Below are positions 1-11,992 of a DNA stretch of 64,000 nt, piece by piece. Source of the stretch: Lanius collurio (lineage: Eukaryota > Chordata > Aves > Passeriformes > Laniidae); assembly GCA_020086605.1 (NCBI GenBank), contig JACBWW010000046.1, forward strand, positions 2,595,934 through 2,659,933, read 5' to 3'. The notes below the pieces were generated by a model. That model was not told the origin of the DNA. It searched no databases and was given only the letters and a program-made list of their open reading frames with translations. Every line of letters starts with the position of its first letter. The stretch's first letter is position 1. Both the position numbers and the translations under genes were made by a program.

Positions 1-1679
1 GTATTCACAGGATTATGGTAATTAAGTCTTCCTTCACTTTGGGTGATGTGACACTTGCTTGACTATAATGTCACTCCACTTAAAGTCTGTGTAAACAACA
101 TTATCTTAGTCACTCTGCATTACATTTCCAACTGTGAGCAAAATTACAAGGTCAAAGTGGACAAGAATGTAGGTAATCCCAAGGAAACATCATGTAAATG
201 ACTCGCTCAAGGTTCAAGCTGGGTTTTCAAGGGTGGTAAAAGGCTTATGTACTACACTGATATTTTAGTCCTGGTTTGCAGAAGGTACCACTGGCAAACT
301 GCAGTTCTGTTTGTAGGGACAATCAGCTGTTCAGGACTCTGCAAACTTCTCCTTTTCTAAGGACTGGGCTGCCAAACAAATGCACAGAGTAAAAGAGGAC
401 TGATTTTGAACAAAAAGCTATATGGAACCAGCAGAATATTAATTAACTCTATAAGTGACAGATGCAAACAAAGAAATATATATTCCATCGACATCATTAA
501 CATAACACAATAAAACCTCCATTAAACTGTCAGTCAGAGAGCTGGGAAAAAAATATTAACCTCATTGTTAAGAACAATTCTTTTAATTCACTTAGCTGGA
601 CTTGCTTTACCTTTGAATATCAAATAGGAAAGCATTTAATGTCTTTTTTGTGATTTCTATTGTTAAACAGATGAACTTGCAGCTGAATTTCTTTTATCCT
701 AACAAGTACACAGCCAACTCCAAGCACACAGACACTTATCAGTATACATGTATGTATTTTATATATATATATATATATACACACATACACAAGATTTGTC
801 TAGTTCTCAACCACCCAAGATTTAGTTTGAGCTCCCACTGAACTAAAGGACTGCACAGGTGAGCAAGCTGCACTCCTCAAATTAGCAGGTAACATCTTAC
901 AAATCCATAAGATCTGCAAGTTTGGAAACAGCAGCTCACCCCTTTCCTGCACCATCAAACTCACTAAGCAGAAAAAACCTTGTTAGCATTTCCAAAGCTG
1001 TTCAAACATTGTAAATCCATGAGCATTCAAGCCTACGTGCTTGGAGATGCAACAAAATCAGGATGGTTGGGATTTATCAGGAGCGGGGCTTTAATAATTC
1101 CTGGGAATTCCACCTGCAGAGAAGTGGTACCCAGGGACATGTCACTGACATTTCAGATCCTTGGAACTGTCATTTCAGCCATTTCTATCTAGAACAGAAG
1201 CTGTGGGAAATTTCATTAATGACAAAACTACACTGCTTCAAGTTCTCTCAGGTAGGAATTAAATTTGGAAGCTCAGTGATAAAAACCTCTGCCATAAAGC
1301 TACAGGAGTAAAATCTGCCCCCTCCAGCTCTCTCCTTGCTACAGCCAGGGATGGGGCTGTCAGGAAGAGCCATGAGCCTGCTCCCAGCTCACTCACTGTG
1401 TCCTGCTGCAGAACCACTGCGTTGGGCAGGAACACCAAAGCTCATCCTGTGCTTCGTGGCCATCCAGGCTGCATCCTTCTTCCAAAGCTCAAATTACAGT
1501 ATAATCTGATAAAATCAACCTTTCGGATCTAGTGCACAATCAAGAAGAGTGACATAAACACGACAGATAAATACTAACAGTTACAGTAAAACAATACACA
1601 AAGAAGTCTTTTTCCCTTTAGACCACCTTCTGCTGCACGTGTAAGACAGAAATATATCTCTTATCTTTCTTCTTTGCAG
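1..1679. other. Non-coding AT-rich sequence, no gene seen
   Basis: Nothing gene-like is supported. Short ORFs on both strands lack recognisable domains, and one of them runs through a TA microsatellite. A CAG/GTAGGA junction near 1252 follows a short pyrimidine run, but no open exon is attached to it. Confidence 0.6.
760..790. repeat. (TA)n-(CA)n microsatellite
   Basis: An uninterrupted alternating T-A run of about 20 bases passes into ACACACATACAC. It is preceded by a shorter alternating stretch (TATACATGTATGTA). It is a simple sequence repeat, probably length-polymorphic. A 63-codon ORF crossing it is an artefact of the repeat. Confidence 0.9.
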
Positions 1680-1826
1680 CTGTTAAGCAGGATGCCCCCA
1701 CAGCATTCACCTCTGGAAACACCACACTGGGTATTTCTTTACCTGGTTGCTCCTGGAGGATGTTACAACGAGACACCAGGGACAAAACTCCCTTCAGTAA
1801 ATTCTTCAGCATGAAAGGCTTTCAAG
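1680..1826 (+). other. Candidate internal coding exon, phase 1-1, function unknown
   Basis: A long pyrimidine run ending in CTTCTTTGCAG precedes position 1680, and AAG/GTAAGA follows position 1826. Both are good matches to vertebrate splice consensus. The 147-nt interval keeps one frame open from end to end (48 full codons), entering and leaving in the same phase so that the exon could be skipped without a frameshift. The predicted peptide ends in DKTPFSKFFSMKGFQ. That F-x-K-F-F pattern reminds me of the short phenylalanine-rich motifs in BCAS1, but this is an impression, not an alignment. Against it: an acceptor, a donor and a 48-codon open frame should coincide once or twice by chance in 64 kb searched on both strands. 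An ORF of 64 codons also runs on the opposite strand. No adjoining exon was found. Treat as a hypothesis. Confidence 0.2.
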
Positions 1827-4800
1827 GTAAGACACAGGCACTGCTTCCCCGTTAAACCTAAATTCAGAGTGTAACTCAATTATACCACTGATTATACAGC
1901 ATGAATTATTTGTAGCTTTTTCACAGTTGTTTGCAGCCACAGATGTCGAACACAGCTCAAACTTGTGATCCAAAACTCTGCACCTGTGACTATGAACAAA
2001 GTCAGGGAATGATGCTCACTGTGAAGGCAAAAAGGCATTTCCCAGGTGGGATCATTTGCAGACATAGAAAAGATGTGCAAACACTGAGAGCAGCAGATCT
2101 GCTCTGTGCACCACAGAAACTCATTGCTATCCCTGAAAAAACACCAGAATGCAACTCTTAGATCCCTCTGCAATAGGACATCCATGTATGAGAGGAGAAC
2201 AGCATCATTTAAACTGAATTTCACAGCATTCAGCCATTTTAGTCCACAATCATAGGTGGTTAAACCAAGTAAATCATTTCATATTTGAAATATTTCAGTA
2301 CTCTCCAATCACACTTGTTATTTATCTTGCATGTCAATGATACTTGTCACATACATTACAGCTTAAGTCTTACTACAGGATTTAATGGAAAAACAAACAG
2401 AAAGTAAGTGCATATAATATTACTAATATAAACAGGCAAAATATCACCAAGATCAGTGGCTTGGTGTCTATTTTGGCAGGAGCTGAATTTGGCCTAATGA
2501 CTTCTGGTTCTGATTTAGTGAGGGTTCCCCGTCATGTATGACTTTGTAACTTCTTCAGTATGTTTTCTTTGAAAAGTAAAGGTTTTCTGTATGAGATTGG
2601 AATTTAATTGTTTCCTTTCTAGACAAATATGCTTTTGGATGGATGCTGATGGAAAGGGCAATCAGATGTCAAAAGGGCAGCAGTACAGTGAGATTATGTG
2701 CCGAGGTCTAGGGCAGGACAGGCAAACAAGGGGGATCTCAGATCACTTGAGCAGATCCTTATAAATAAAATCTCAGATAACAAGCTTTGTTTATTCTGTA
2801 AAAATGCATATCAGCAGGTCAAATCAACTCCTGTTATGTTAACTACTTAAATTACTTTTTTATTAACAAATATTCCTGATAGCATCACAGAATTTTCATA
2901 TGTGAGCATCTGGAATGCAAGGAGGGAAAAAAGAAGAGTTTAAGTAATTAGGAAGGAGATGTCCTGCACCTAGAAGGAATGAAGTGTAATCTTGCCATTT
3001 GAGGGGGGAATAAATAAACAAGCTGCAGTAAGAGAGAGCTCGTGTGGCAGCAAGGAAACAATGCTTAATTTATGTGGAGAGTTGCCAATGCCACTCTTCA
3101 TTTTTTAAATAACATTCTTACCTATTTTACTACAGATACATCAGCCACAGCACTACATTTGCTTTGTTTGCACATATGCTTGAAAATTTCTTTATGCACC
3201 ACTCACCTGAGGCAAATCTCAGTACAAAAAATGTTTTGTAATAAATCCAGGCTCACTCTTTAATTGCCAAGTGTCACCCAGTTGGTCCTTTCTCAAGGTG
3301 CAGGAAACTCTAATGGAGACCCATTCTCCTGCAACGTGATATAATCCACAACTTTTATCTTGTGAGAATATATCAGAATTCCAGACCTCTTTAATGTTGA
3401 GTGACCATGTGTGAAAAGCTGCCTCTTCCCAAACAGCCTGGCAATTCCATTTGGCTTTTACCCTCCTCTTAGCAAGTGTTCTGTACAGATTGAGATGCAT
3501 TTAGCAATGACCCCACACCTCACCAAAGCAGCTTTCCCCAAGAATTTCACATCAGTTAGTCCCAAATATCTTGGGGGAAGGGGTAAATCTGAGCACTTGG
3601 CAGGAAAACCTCAGATAATCCAAGATGAGCACAAGAAGCTGCTCCCTACTCAGAGATGGATTTGTTACCAGGCACCCACCACCAGGTGTGTCCAAATTCC
3701 CTGTGAGGCGAGTACTGCAGCTATTGCAAAATCCCACGTGTTTTGTAAACACAGGATTGAATTTTTTTTTTTAGTTTAAATAACATATTTTCAAAACCAG
3801 TTTTGCAAAACATTCACATCTAAAGATTATTTGGGAGCAGATTTCAGGGGTATGTGAAGGAAAACGTGTATTTTATTCCTTGATTCCATTTTCTGGGTGT
3901 AAGTATTAATTTTCCAACTTTTTTTTCCACCTCTGAAGAGCATCTGTTCTAAGAGAACAGAAAATGGAAAGAACACAGAAAAATACTCACAGTTTGGAGT
4001 GGTCCAGTTTTAAAATAAAAACACTAATTTACAACCCAACTTTCTCAGCATGCTCTAACACTGAACTTCAGCTCCTCTGGACTGCTGCTTTTTAAATTAT
4101 TCAGGGATCACATTCTGCAAATGCATCTGTGCAAGTCCAGCGAGTCAGCTCTGTCTGCCTGATTCTTCTGCATGTAGAACATTCCCAGAGGTCTCCTAAT
4201 GAAAGTGATGCTGAGCAGAAATCACTGCTGGACACACTGGCTTTAATGGAAAAGTTTGCTGGGTTAGAATAATGCCTTTTCATGGTTTTCTCCTTCTGAT
4301 GTAGGCCAATGTAAAACTTTAGTCTGGAGTGAACACTATTAAAACTCTCTTTTTCAAGACTTTCCAACTTCTGATCATCAAGAATATTAGAAACACAGTA
4401 TCTCTGTGTGTGAGTTGGAAGATAGAGGACAGTGGGTTTGTACCTGTCCACCATCCTTTGAGCAGTTTTGCAGGTCAGCTACTCAGCATATAAAATACAA
4501 AGTATGATCCTGGTTTGCACGCATGGAGACTTTAAAGTAACTTTAGGAGCAAAAAATCAAGTGACTCTGCTTGGAAAGAAGGAAGTATTAACCCTAATAT
4601 ATCTATCTCATTATGAGTGACACCAGTTTACTGAAAAAAAAACCCAAAGAAAATAACAAGTGAAAGAAGGTCAAGAGGACTGACAGTAAACCTGTGGGTC
4701 AGGGAACACTGGGTCAGAGATCTCTGAAGATTTAAATACTAAAATGACAGTAAATCTGCAAGCTGTTCTCCATCATGTAACATTAGTCTAATTACCAATA

Positions 4801-5739
4801 CCTTTCAAAAAAAGACAATTAAAAATCTTGTATTCTTAAGACAACTTAATTTTTACCTTCTTTCTCACTGTAAAATTACACTGATAGAATTTAACTTAGA
4901 GACCACAAGCTGAAAGGAAGAGCTCACGGGGAGTGGAACAGCATCGTTGGCTCAGGGGACAGAACTAAAAATCCACATTCATTATTCAGGCTGTTACACC
5001 AATCAGTTGGGATCTTTAGGCAGGCAGAGTGTGATCCTGCTGGACAAGGTGGTGGTGTATTCCTTGAGTTTGTTTCCAAGAAGTCTGGGGGGAATCACAG
5101 ATTTCTTCCTGTTCTCCTGGGAGCAGATTTCATGGCCCCAAGGACGTGTGATGACATGAACAGAGGAACAAACCGGCCAAGAACTCAAAGGCAACTTTCC
5201 CCCCTGCGTGCTCCCTGACATGAAATGGGGTGTAAGAAGTGTTCGTGGGCAGCCTGATCTCACACACAGAACAGCCAACAACCATTCCAAAGGGGTCACC
5301 AGCAAGGGAGGCCATTTCCTGACTGTCTGCTCATCTGAACAGGCAGCTTGCTTCAATTCAGACTGCAATTCTTGGAAATCCAGCTGCACTCTCAAAATTC
5401 TCAACTAAATCCTGCAACTTCCAGTGTGAAAAAATACACAAAAATATGGTTTAACTGGTGCCATACTCTCCTCCCACTCCCATATGCTTGGTTCAACCAA
5501 CCATGAAGGACATTTCTTTTCTGATTTTCAACCTTTCTTTCCTCAAGAAGAATGTAAGAATTAAAAAATTTTGAACTGCAAACATTTCCAGTTCTTTAGA
5601 ATTGCTGCAGTTTGCCTTTACCATGTTATTAATGGCTTAAACATGATTCTGCTTTTTCTCAAAGGTCCTTTGACACATGTACATGCTGATAATTAGGTGA
5701 GCTACACTTACACTTCTGCCTGTAATACTTGCTGTGGCT
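1827..5739. other. Non-coding sequence, no gene seen
   Basis: Unique-looking AT-rich DNA. A good acceptor (TTGTTTCCTTTCTAG near 2622) is followed by two open frames of 28 to 45 codons but has no convincing donor. ORFs of 117 and 133 codons on the minus strand (near 4101-4454 and 5003-5404) have no recognisable domain, no splice support, and overlap ORFs on the plus strand. No repeat family was recognised. Confidence 0.55.
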
Positions 5740-6060
5740 ACTCATAACCCCAAATTTGCTAATATATTACTGCAAGAAAACCAAATTTGACGTGAAAGGA
5801 ACTTAATGCAAATAATACTCTCAGGCCCAGCCTGTAAAGGCTTCAAAAAGCTTAATGATTTTCTCAGATGGGCTGTAACAACAAAGAATCTCATGGTTCA
5901 GTGTCAAATGTCTGCTAGAAGCCAATGTTCATCACAAGTGGAATGACTTGTTCATCATAGATCCCATCAATAATTGTTTCAGTATGCGAATGTGATCAAT
6001 GTGCTCTCATCAAGTATAAATCAAGCTGTGTATTTTCTAACAGGACCTTCAGCATTCTCA
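5740..6060. promoter_or_regulatory. Possible conserved non-coding element with octamer and SOX-like sites
   Basis: An exact POU octamer ATGCAAAT lies at 5806-5813 within TTAATGCAAATAAT. About 70 bases downstream is an AACAAAG SOX-type core. The surrounding 300 bases contain no ORF or recognised repeat, and they have the mixed, non-repetitive AT-rich texture often seen in vertebrate developmental enhancers. Conservation cannot be assessed from one sequence, and each short motif is expected by chance every few kilobases. Confidence 0.15.
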
Positions 6061-7369
6061 TGGATCCTGCTCCACAGTAAGATTTAATCAATGCACGAGC
6101 TCCAGTGACCAGGCATCTTTCTCAAAATGGCAATTATTTACAAATTCCAAACTATAAAAACATCCTAATGTTCTTGGCATAGAAAGTTTAAATGATGTGA
6201 CTTTGAATATTGAAAGAGGCAAAGTGACTGTGCAGCACTGGATCACACCAGAACTGCATTTGGAGCTGCCTGATTTCAACTCAACATATTTAAATTATGA
6301 CAGCTGAACAGTGACGTCAGTGGGAAAAACTCCATTAGATCTAGAGTACAATAACAACATCTATCAGAGATAAATGGAAATACCAAGTCTATCCATTTCG
6401 TTTCCTAGAGAAATGAGTCCATTTCTACAAGTCAACAGCCGAGTTAAAAGTGGATTCTTTTTTGGTGTCACTGTCTGAGCAAAGCCAACCAACCCACATG
6501 AGAAGTGACACTGCTGCTGCTCATCTCCTTTTTATCAGTTTCTTTTTTCTACCAACTACTTCAAAACACGGTTCTGGCATGAGCTGTCACAGACAGATGC
6601 AGACTGACCTGGGTATTTTACTGTAAAAACTGTTTTCTGATCTCTTTAGTAACCAAATAAAGCTAAAATATCACATAATTAAACAAAATCAAACAAAATA
6701 TTTCTTAAATAGGATAATTTTAAAAACTAATCTTGAAAACAATCTTAAAGCCTTGTTTATGCCTGTGAGGAGTTTTAAATTAAATGCTGTATTTTGGTAA
6801 TTCCAGAGCAGTTTCAGGCTACAATTGTGCTGCACAGCTTCCCCCACGTTTGGTTGAGCTCCCACTCCTATCTCAGAGGGAAGTTCTGGCAGCACACAAA
6901 CCCAGCCCTGATGTGGGACATGCAGGATTTCTGCTGAGGAGGGGAGGGCAGGAGCTGCATATCCTGAGGGTGTGGAAGCCCTCCCTGCCTCAGGAACTTG
7001 GGGGGAACCAAACCCTGCAAGGTCTCCTGACGAGGTGCACCACAGTCTCTGTGTGCTGACCAGTAAGACTGAGGATCTGGGAGCACTTTCACACTTTTTC
7101 AGATGGGTTTTCCCCACATGCATTTCACATGTTTTGGTGTTTTCTCAGCTCAGGTACTGTTACAAGTGCAAGGGCAGCCTGTTTTCTTTGTGCTCAGAAT
7201 AGAACAGCAGAAGGAACAAGTGCACAGGGGTTGCTCAGTTACTTGCCCCTCAACTGACAGATACCCTTTTATAATAATTTCTGATATAAAAGAAATAGAG
7301 TTATATATCGATATATAATTCAGGAGATTTTATATTTTTCAATTAAATGCCTTTCAACCTTTGCTCTTT
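6061..7369. other. Non-coding sequence, no gene seen
   Basis: A GC-richer patch at about 6850-7060 carries overlapping ORFs of 74 to 144 codons on both strands. None resembles a known domain. The rest is AT-rich single-copy-looking DNA, including a short TATATATCGATATATA palindrome near 7301-7316. Confidence 0.55.
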
Positions 7370-7560
7370 AAAGGTTATAGAAATTCATGATTTTAGCCTC
7401 TCCTCAGAGTTCCTATCTTTAGTCATAAGGTCAATCAAATTCCCCTTTTCAAATGTTACATCTTTAAAGAATATGGTAACCAGAACAAAAACAATATCCT
7501 AAGTGAGGTCAGAAGATTTCCTAACCTTTACATATATTCCTTGTATTCTTATTCCATTAC
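7370..7560 (-). repeat. Possible ancient CR1/L3-like LINE fragment
   Basis: The plus strand reads like a heavily diverged reverse complement of a CR1/L3 3' coding region. The segment around 7474-7520 (ACCAGAACAAAAACAATATC, then CTAAGTGAGGTCAGAA) corresponds to the usual antisense wording of the block that encodes the end of the reverse transcriptase. No open reading frame is retained. The identification is from memory of the family's appearance and the edges are guesses. Confidence 0.3.
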
Positions 7561-10500
7561 TGGCTGTTGTACCCCTTCTCCTTCCCCTTGATTCCTGTCT
7601 CCATGTCTCATGTCTGTTTTCAGATATTATACTGATGTCTCCATCGTTTAAAATTATAAGTAGATCCAATCCCCTTCAGTTCTTTTGGGGCTGCTACTTT
7701 GCTGGAACAACTTGCAGAAGAATTTCCAGACCCTTTCCTTACCTCATAAATGCTGCTGATGAAATACCACTGTTTGATGGTTCAAAGCTATCTGAAGTTT
7801 ACTTTTAAAAAGGATTACACTAAAACAAAGTCAATAAACTTGTGTGAGTTACATTTGCCATTATTTCCAAATTGTATATATCAAATTCAAGTTTTTTAAA
7901 AAGCCACATTTACTAAAATACAACCTGAACCACTAAAATTTGACCATTCATTTAAAGAAATTCAATAAAGAAACCAACTTAAAAAAAACCCCAAACCACT
8001 ATTGCTCCAAACAGTCCCTCTTATATCACTGGTGTCTAAATTACTAATCTGGCTAACATATTTTGCTGTCAGAGCTAAGATAAACCATCTGGACAATTTT
8101 GCTACAAATTCTTTCTTGGCTAAATGTAGTTTTTATTGTAATTTGCCTCATTTCCTCCTAATATAACAACAGAATGTTGCCATGTGGATACATTCCAGTG
8201 ACCTGACAGACCTGTCCAGCAACTCCAAAATGTCTCACCACAAACTTTTTCTTCATCTCAACATCACCATTTTCTTCTTATTTATCTTCTTACAAAAATG
8301 TGATACTGGAACCAGCTGCTAAGAAATGCCAATTCCATCAAAGTCCTGAAACTGGTAACCGATTTTTTTCTGAGTTTATTAATTTTAAGAAACTGTCAGT
8401 TGGCTTTTCAGCCACCACACCAGAATAACCAGGGACTCCCCAAGTTCTACTTCTCTTTATACCTGTCCAGTGCCTCTTCTCTCTGTTACATCAATTCCAA
8501 AACTCTTATAAACTGCAATCCAGTCACCTCACTGTTCAAATCCATGGTTTTATTGCCACGTTTGACCATGCAGAATTCAGTAAGTTCACTGCACAGGGAA
8601 CATGAGCAGTGCTGAGTGTTTGGGAACCTCTCCCTTTTGCTGGGTTTAAGGCAGCCCAGTGAACATCCACTCACACACAGGGTCATGCAAAGACACTACA
8701 GATGGTCAGACATTGAGAACTTGTCCAAAATTACATATATTAATAAATCAAACCTTTTTGAATCTCATGAGTTAGTTGTTTTGCTGTGATTTGGGGTTTT
8801 TTTTTTCCTTCCAAGGGGAAAAAAAAAGAAAAAAAAGCAACTCTGCTCTTTCTATTTAAATATTTGACTAACTGGAGACTGGAATTCACCACTTCCCCCC
8901 CAAATTGCTCAGCAAATCAAGTTCCCTCCTAAAATGCATATTCATTCCATAGTATAAAAATGAACACAGAGGTAGAAAGGTTTACATGTCAAATGGCAAT
9001 TTTCCTAAATGGCTCATGCTTTAACTTGTTTTCTTTTTTCATATCTTAGCCATGACAAAAGATTTAATGGCCATCATTACTCAGATGTTTTGTCAGCATA
9101 CCATGATGAATGCACTCTGCCTTGGTGTTATTCAGAGTTACCTCACAAGATTTCTCTTCTGTGTTACATTAACAACACCCTTCATACTTAACAATTTGAT
9201 CTATCACACATTTGACTAATGTTACCCATTAGAGTTCTGTGCAAAGACTTCTTGATTCAGGGAAGATAGTTATTAAAATTAAATATCTCCTTGCCTCTTA
9301 AACGCGTATTTTCCTTAATTACTAATATACATTAAATAGGATCAATCCATTAGTGCAGAGATCCCATAAGCTGTCCACTAAAGTAAGTGTAAAGAGAATG
9401 TATCATCCATTAATTATAACCATTCCACTCGAGCTGGGCAGGTGCTGCTACCTCCTCTCTCAAAACTCTCTCCCCTGGAGCGTAAGAAAGGAGACAAAAA
9501 ACAGCAAGGAAAGAGGGGGAAAAGCCAAAATCCTGCTCACTCCAGGACATGATGAGTGCCCAAGGCCCAGCTGCCCGATCGTGCCCCAGCAGGCAGAGAA
9601 CACTGGGAAGCTCTGGCTCCTTCAGTCCCCAAATCCCACCACACACCCATCAGGGTCCACACGGCCAGACTGGAAGGGACGGCACACCAGGAAAGCTCAG
9701 AGGCTGAATCCAAATTAAAACATGAAGGATCAGAGGTGCAAACTCAGGGCAGAAGAGCCCAGCACAGGAGCACTGGTGAAAAACACAAAGCTTCACATAT
9801 CAGGCCCCAGAACCTACAACATTTCTTTTTAAAACAGTCATTTTTGCTTAAAAAACATAAACTACCAGTAGATATTGGAGAACATGCTTTGGACACTCGT
9901 TCAACTAATGATTGGCTTTTCAAGTAAACTCCCAGCTGAGTGTGGAAAATCAATATGGATTTTTAATGGCTCCTATACATCTTGCTGGATTTGACAGAAC
10001 TTGCAAACAAACACAAACAATCTTCAGGAAACTATTTTGCTCAATTATAAAGTACGTAAAAAAGATAAATAATGACTATCTAGACATCATCATTATGCAC
10101 TTCACTCACTTGGAAGCATCAACGATATCAATAAATTATTCAGAATTGTTTTACAGTTTTTGTTTCATCTCTTCATTTTAGAGAACCTAGATGATGGATC
10201 TACAAATAAGCTGTTTACTGTGGTCCAAAAGATTATGGAATGGTTTATTTATATTTTTTTTCCAGCAGTGCTTGTGCTCCTGAGTTTTTTTCAAAGGGTA
10301 TTCAGAGCTTTGTTCATATTAGCTGAACTGATCCTGCATCTTTCACACTTTGATATAAGTATCATAAAATCTTTACATGGAACTACTTTGAGCAGTGGGT
10401 TTTTAGCTTGATTTGAATCCCCCTTTGCAAGCACCTTTAACTGCAGGTAACATTTTACACTGCAAACAATAAAAAACAAGATGAAAATGTGGTGTTAATA

Positions 10501-10631
10501 TTCCCTAGAAAACCCCTGAATATTTATTTTATATTACCTGTAATTAAAGATTATAGCACAGAAGTACTGACCACCACCTTTGTTTTCTCCCGCCCTCTTC
10601 AAAGTGATTATTTTCCCTTTCTGTCCTACAG
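7561..10631. other. Non-coding sequence, no gene seen
   Basis: AT-rich unique DNA. A very strong acceptor (pyrimidine run ending in CATTTTAG at about 10181) opens into a hydrophobic frame that continues to a stop near 10411, but there is no good donor and no homology that I recognise. A GC-richer patch at 9430-9780 has ORFs on both strands without domains. Confidence 0.55.
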
Positions 10632-10757
10632 AAATTATTTGCACAATTAAACCTCACCAAGACCAGCACAAACTGCTTGTACAAATGCCACAAGCCAGAT
10701 TTGGAAAATCCGGGTCATTATATCTGCAAAAAAAAGTTTGACTGTTTTTATATAGAG
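10632..10757 (+). other. Candidate internal coding exon, phase 0-0, cysteine-containing, unknown
   Basis: A textbook acceptor (TTCCCTTTCTGTCCTACAG) ends at 10631, and GAG/GTGAGG follows 10757. The 126-nt interval is open in phase 0 throughout (42 codons) and contains four cysteines in the segment including KCHKPDLENPGHYICKKK, which could suit an extracellular or secreted module. I do not recognise the family. The same frame stays open past the donor to a stop at about 10895 and also upstream of the acceptor, so the openness is not specific to the putative exon. No partner exon with matching phase was identified. Chance coincidence is a serious alternative. Confidence 0.2.
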
Positions 10758-11404
10758 GTGAGGGCATCAGTCATTCCATGCAACTGCAAACAGGGCATAG
10801 ACATTGTCCTGCTCTCTCATGGAGAAAGGACCAAAGCTGGCAAAATCAGTTGTTCCAAACCATCACTTAAGGGTGGAATTCCTTCAATACCATAAATTAA
10901 ACACTCCAAGCACTACATTTATTATCAGATTACAGACAAAACTAGATATACCAAATTTTTAGTGTATTTGCCTACAGCACTATCTGTGGTTTGCTCCACC
11001 AAAAAAATCTGTATTCCAGTTCTAAAAGCCCAGGAATTATTCAGAACTCAAAATTTTGCAGGCAGAGTCCATTTTTACTGACAACTTTTACAGGCATGTA
11101 TACTGAGACACGAATCCTCTCCGGTCACCATCTGAAAGTAATCAATGGCACGGGACAAAACCCTCACATTTTAGGGGAGAATGAATCCTTTCACCTTTTT
11201 CTTTGGAACCACGATGGAAAACCCTGCAGCAGAATGTGAGGCATCTCCAAAGGGGGTCAATTAAGGAATGACATGATGACTGTAGCTCTAGCACAAGAAT
11301 AACTCTGCTTGTATTTTTATAACAAGGGGACAGCCTGAATGGGGGGGAGAAAACCCACTCTCTGCCACACTCCAATGTATGTGACAAACTGAATTAATTC
11401 CCAC
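10758..11404. other. Non-coding sequence, no gene seen
   Basis: AT-rich with a short G-run (GGGGGGGA near 11341). No supported gene or repeat. Confidence 0.55.
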
Positions 11405-11992
11405 ATGTCAGCATCCATTTCAACCCCCCCCTCGAAGTTAGAAGTCCATTTCCAAAAGGAGACAGCTGTCTGTAGCCACATCTCAGAGAAATCCGCCTGT
11501 CACAAACCCCCCCCCAGCCCAGCGACCTCAAAAGCCACTTCAGAGGAAAAAAATCTGGGTAAAGTTTTGTCAGAAGGAAAAAGGCAAAAAAAGCTCAAGA
11601 AAAAAATAACTTATGAAACACCACTTCTTGCTTTCAGAACTTGTACCAATGTCAGATCATTATTTAGCACGAACAAAAATATTTATCCTGGGGATTGCAA
11701 ACACATGAATGCATTTTATGACGACTTCCCTTTACAGACCCGCAGCTTATTTCTGGCCTCTATTATTCCTGGTGAAGAATGTGCCTTCTGTGCAGGGAAA
11801 AAAGTTGGGTGTAAAATGCTACCAGATAACCCAATACAGCCGCTGGTTCATGAGGTTCAGCCCTACAGAGAGCTGCACCCCAAACCTCTCCGGGGTTTCT
11901 GCCCTCCTCTCCCTGAGAAAGGGCCACAGCTCAGTGCAAGGAAAGGTCAGCAGGGGAAGGAGAGAGGTGTTTTCAGGAGTTCTCTTTGCTAA
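11405..11992 (+). other. Orphan 195-codon ORF, coding status doubtful
   Basis: This is the longest non-repetitive ATG-to-stop frame in the window. It is closed upstream by an in-frame TGA at 11390. The predicted protein is polar, with a basic run (KRQKKLKKK) in the N-terminal half and a small cysteine cluster (ECAFCAGKKVGC) in the second half. I see no signal peptide, membrane segment or recognised domain. An AATAAA polyadenylation hexamer lies at 12141-12146, about 150 bases past the stop. The ATG context is poor (C at -3). A second overlapping frame (11709-12053) and an antisense ORF are also open, which argues for local stop-codon depletion by chance. It could be the body of an unannotated transcript or nothing. 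Confidence 0.15.

Noticed and set aside
650..841. 63-codon ORF near an acceptor-like site
   Set aside because: It reads through the TA microsatellite, giving a YIYIYI repeat, and is not a plausible exon.
5003..5404. 133-codon minus-strand ORF
   Set aside because: No domain, no splice signals, and plus-strand ORFs open across the same bases.
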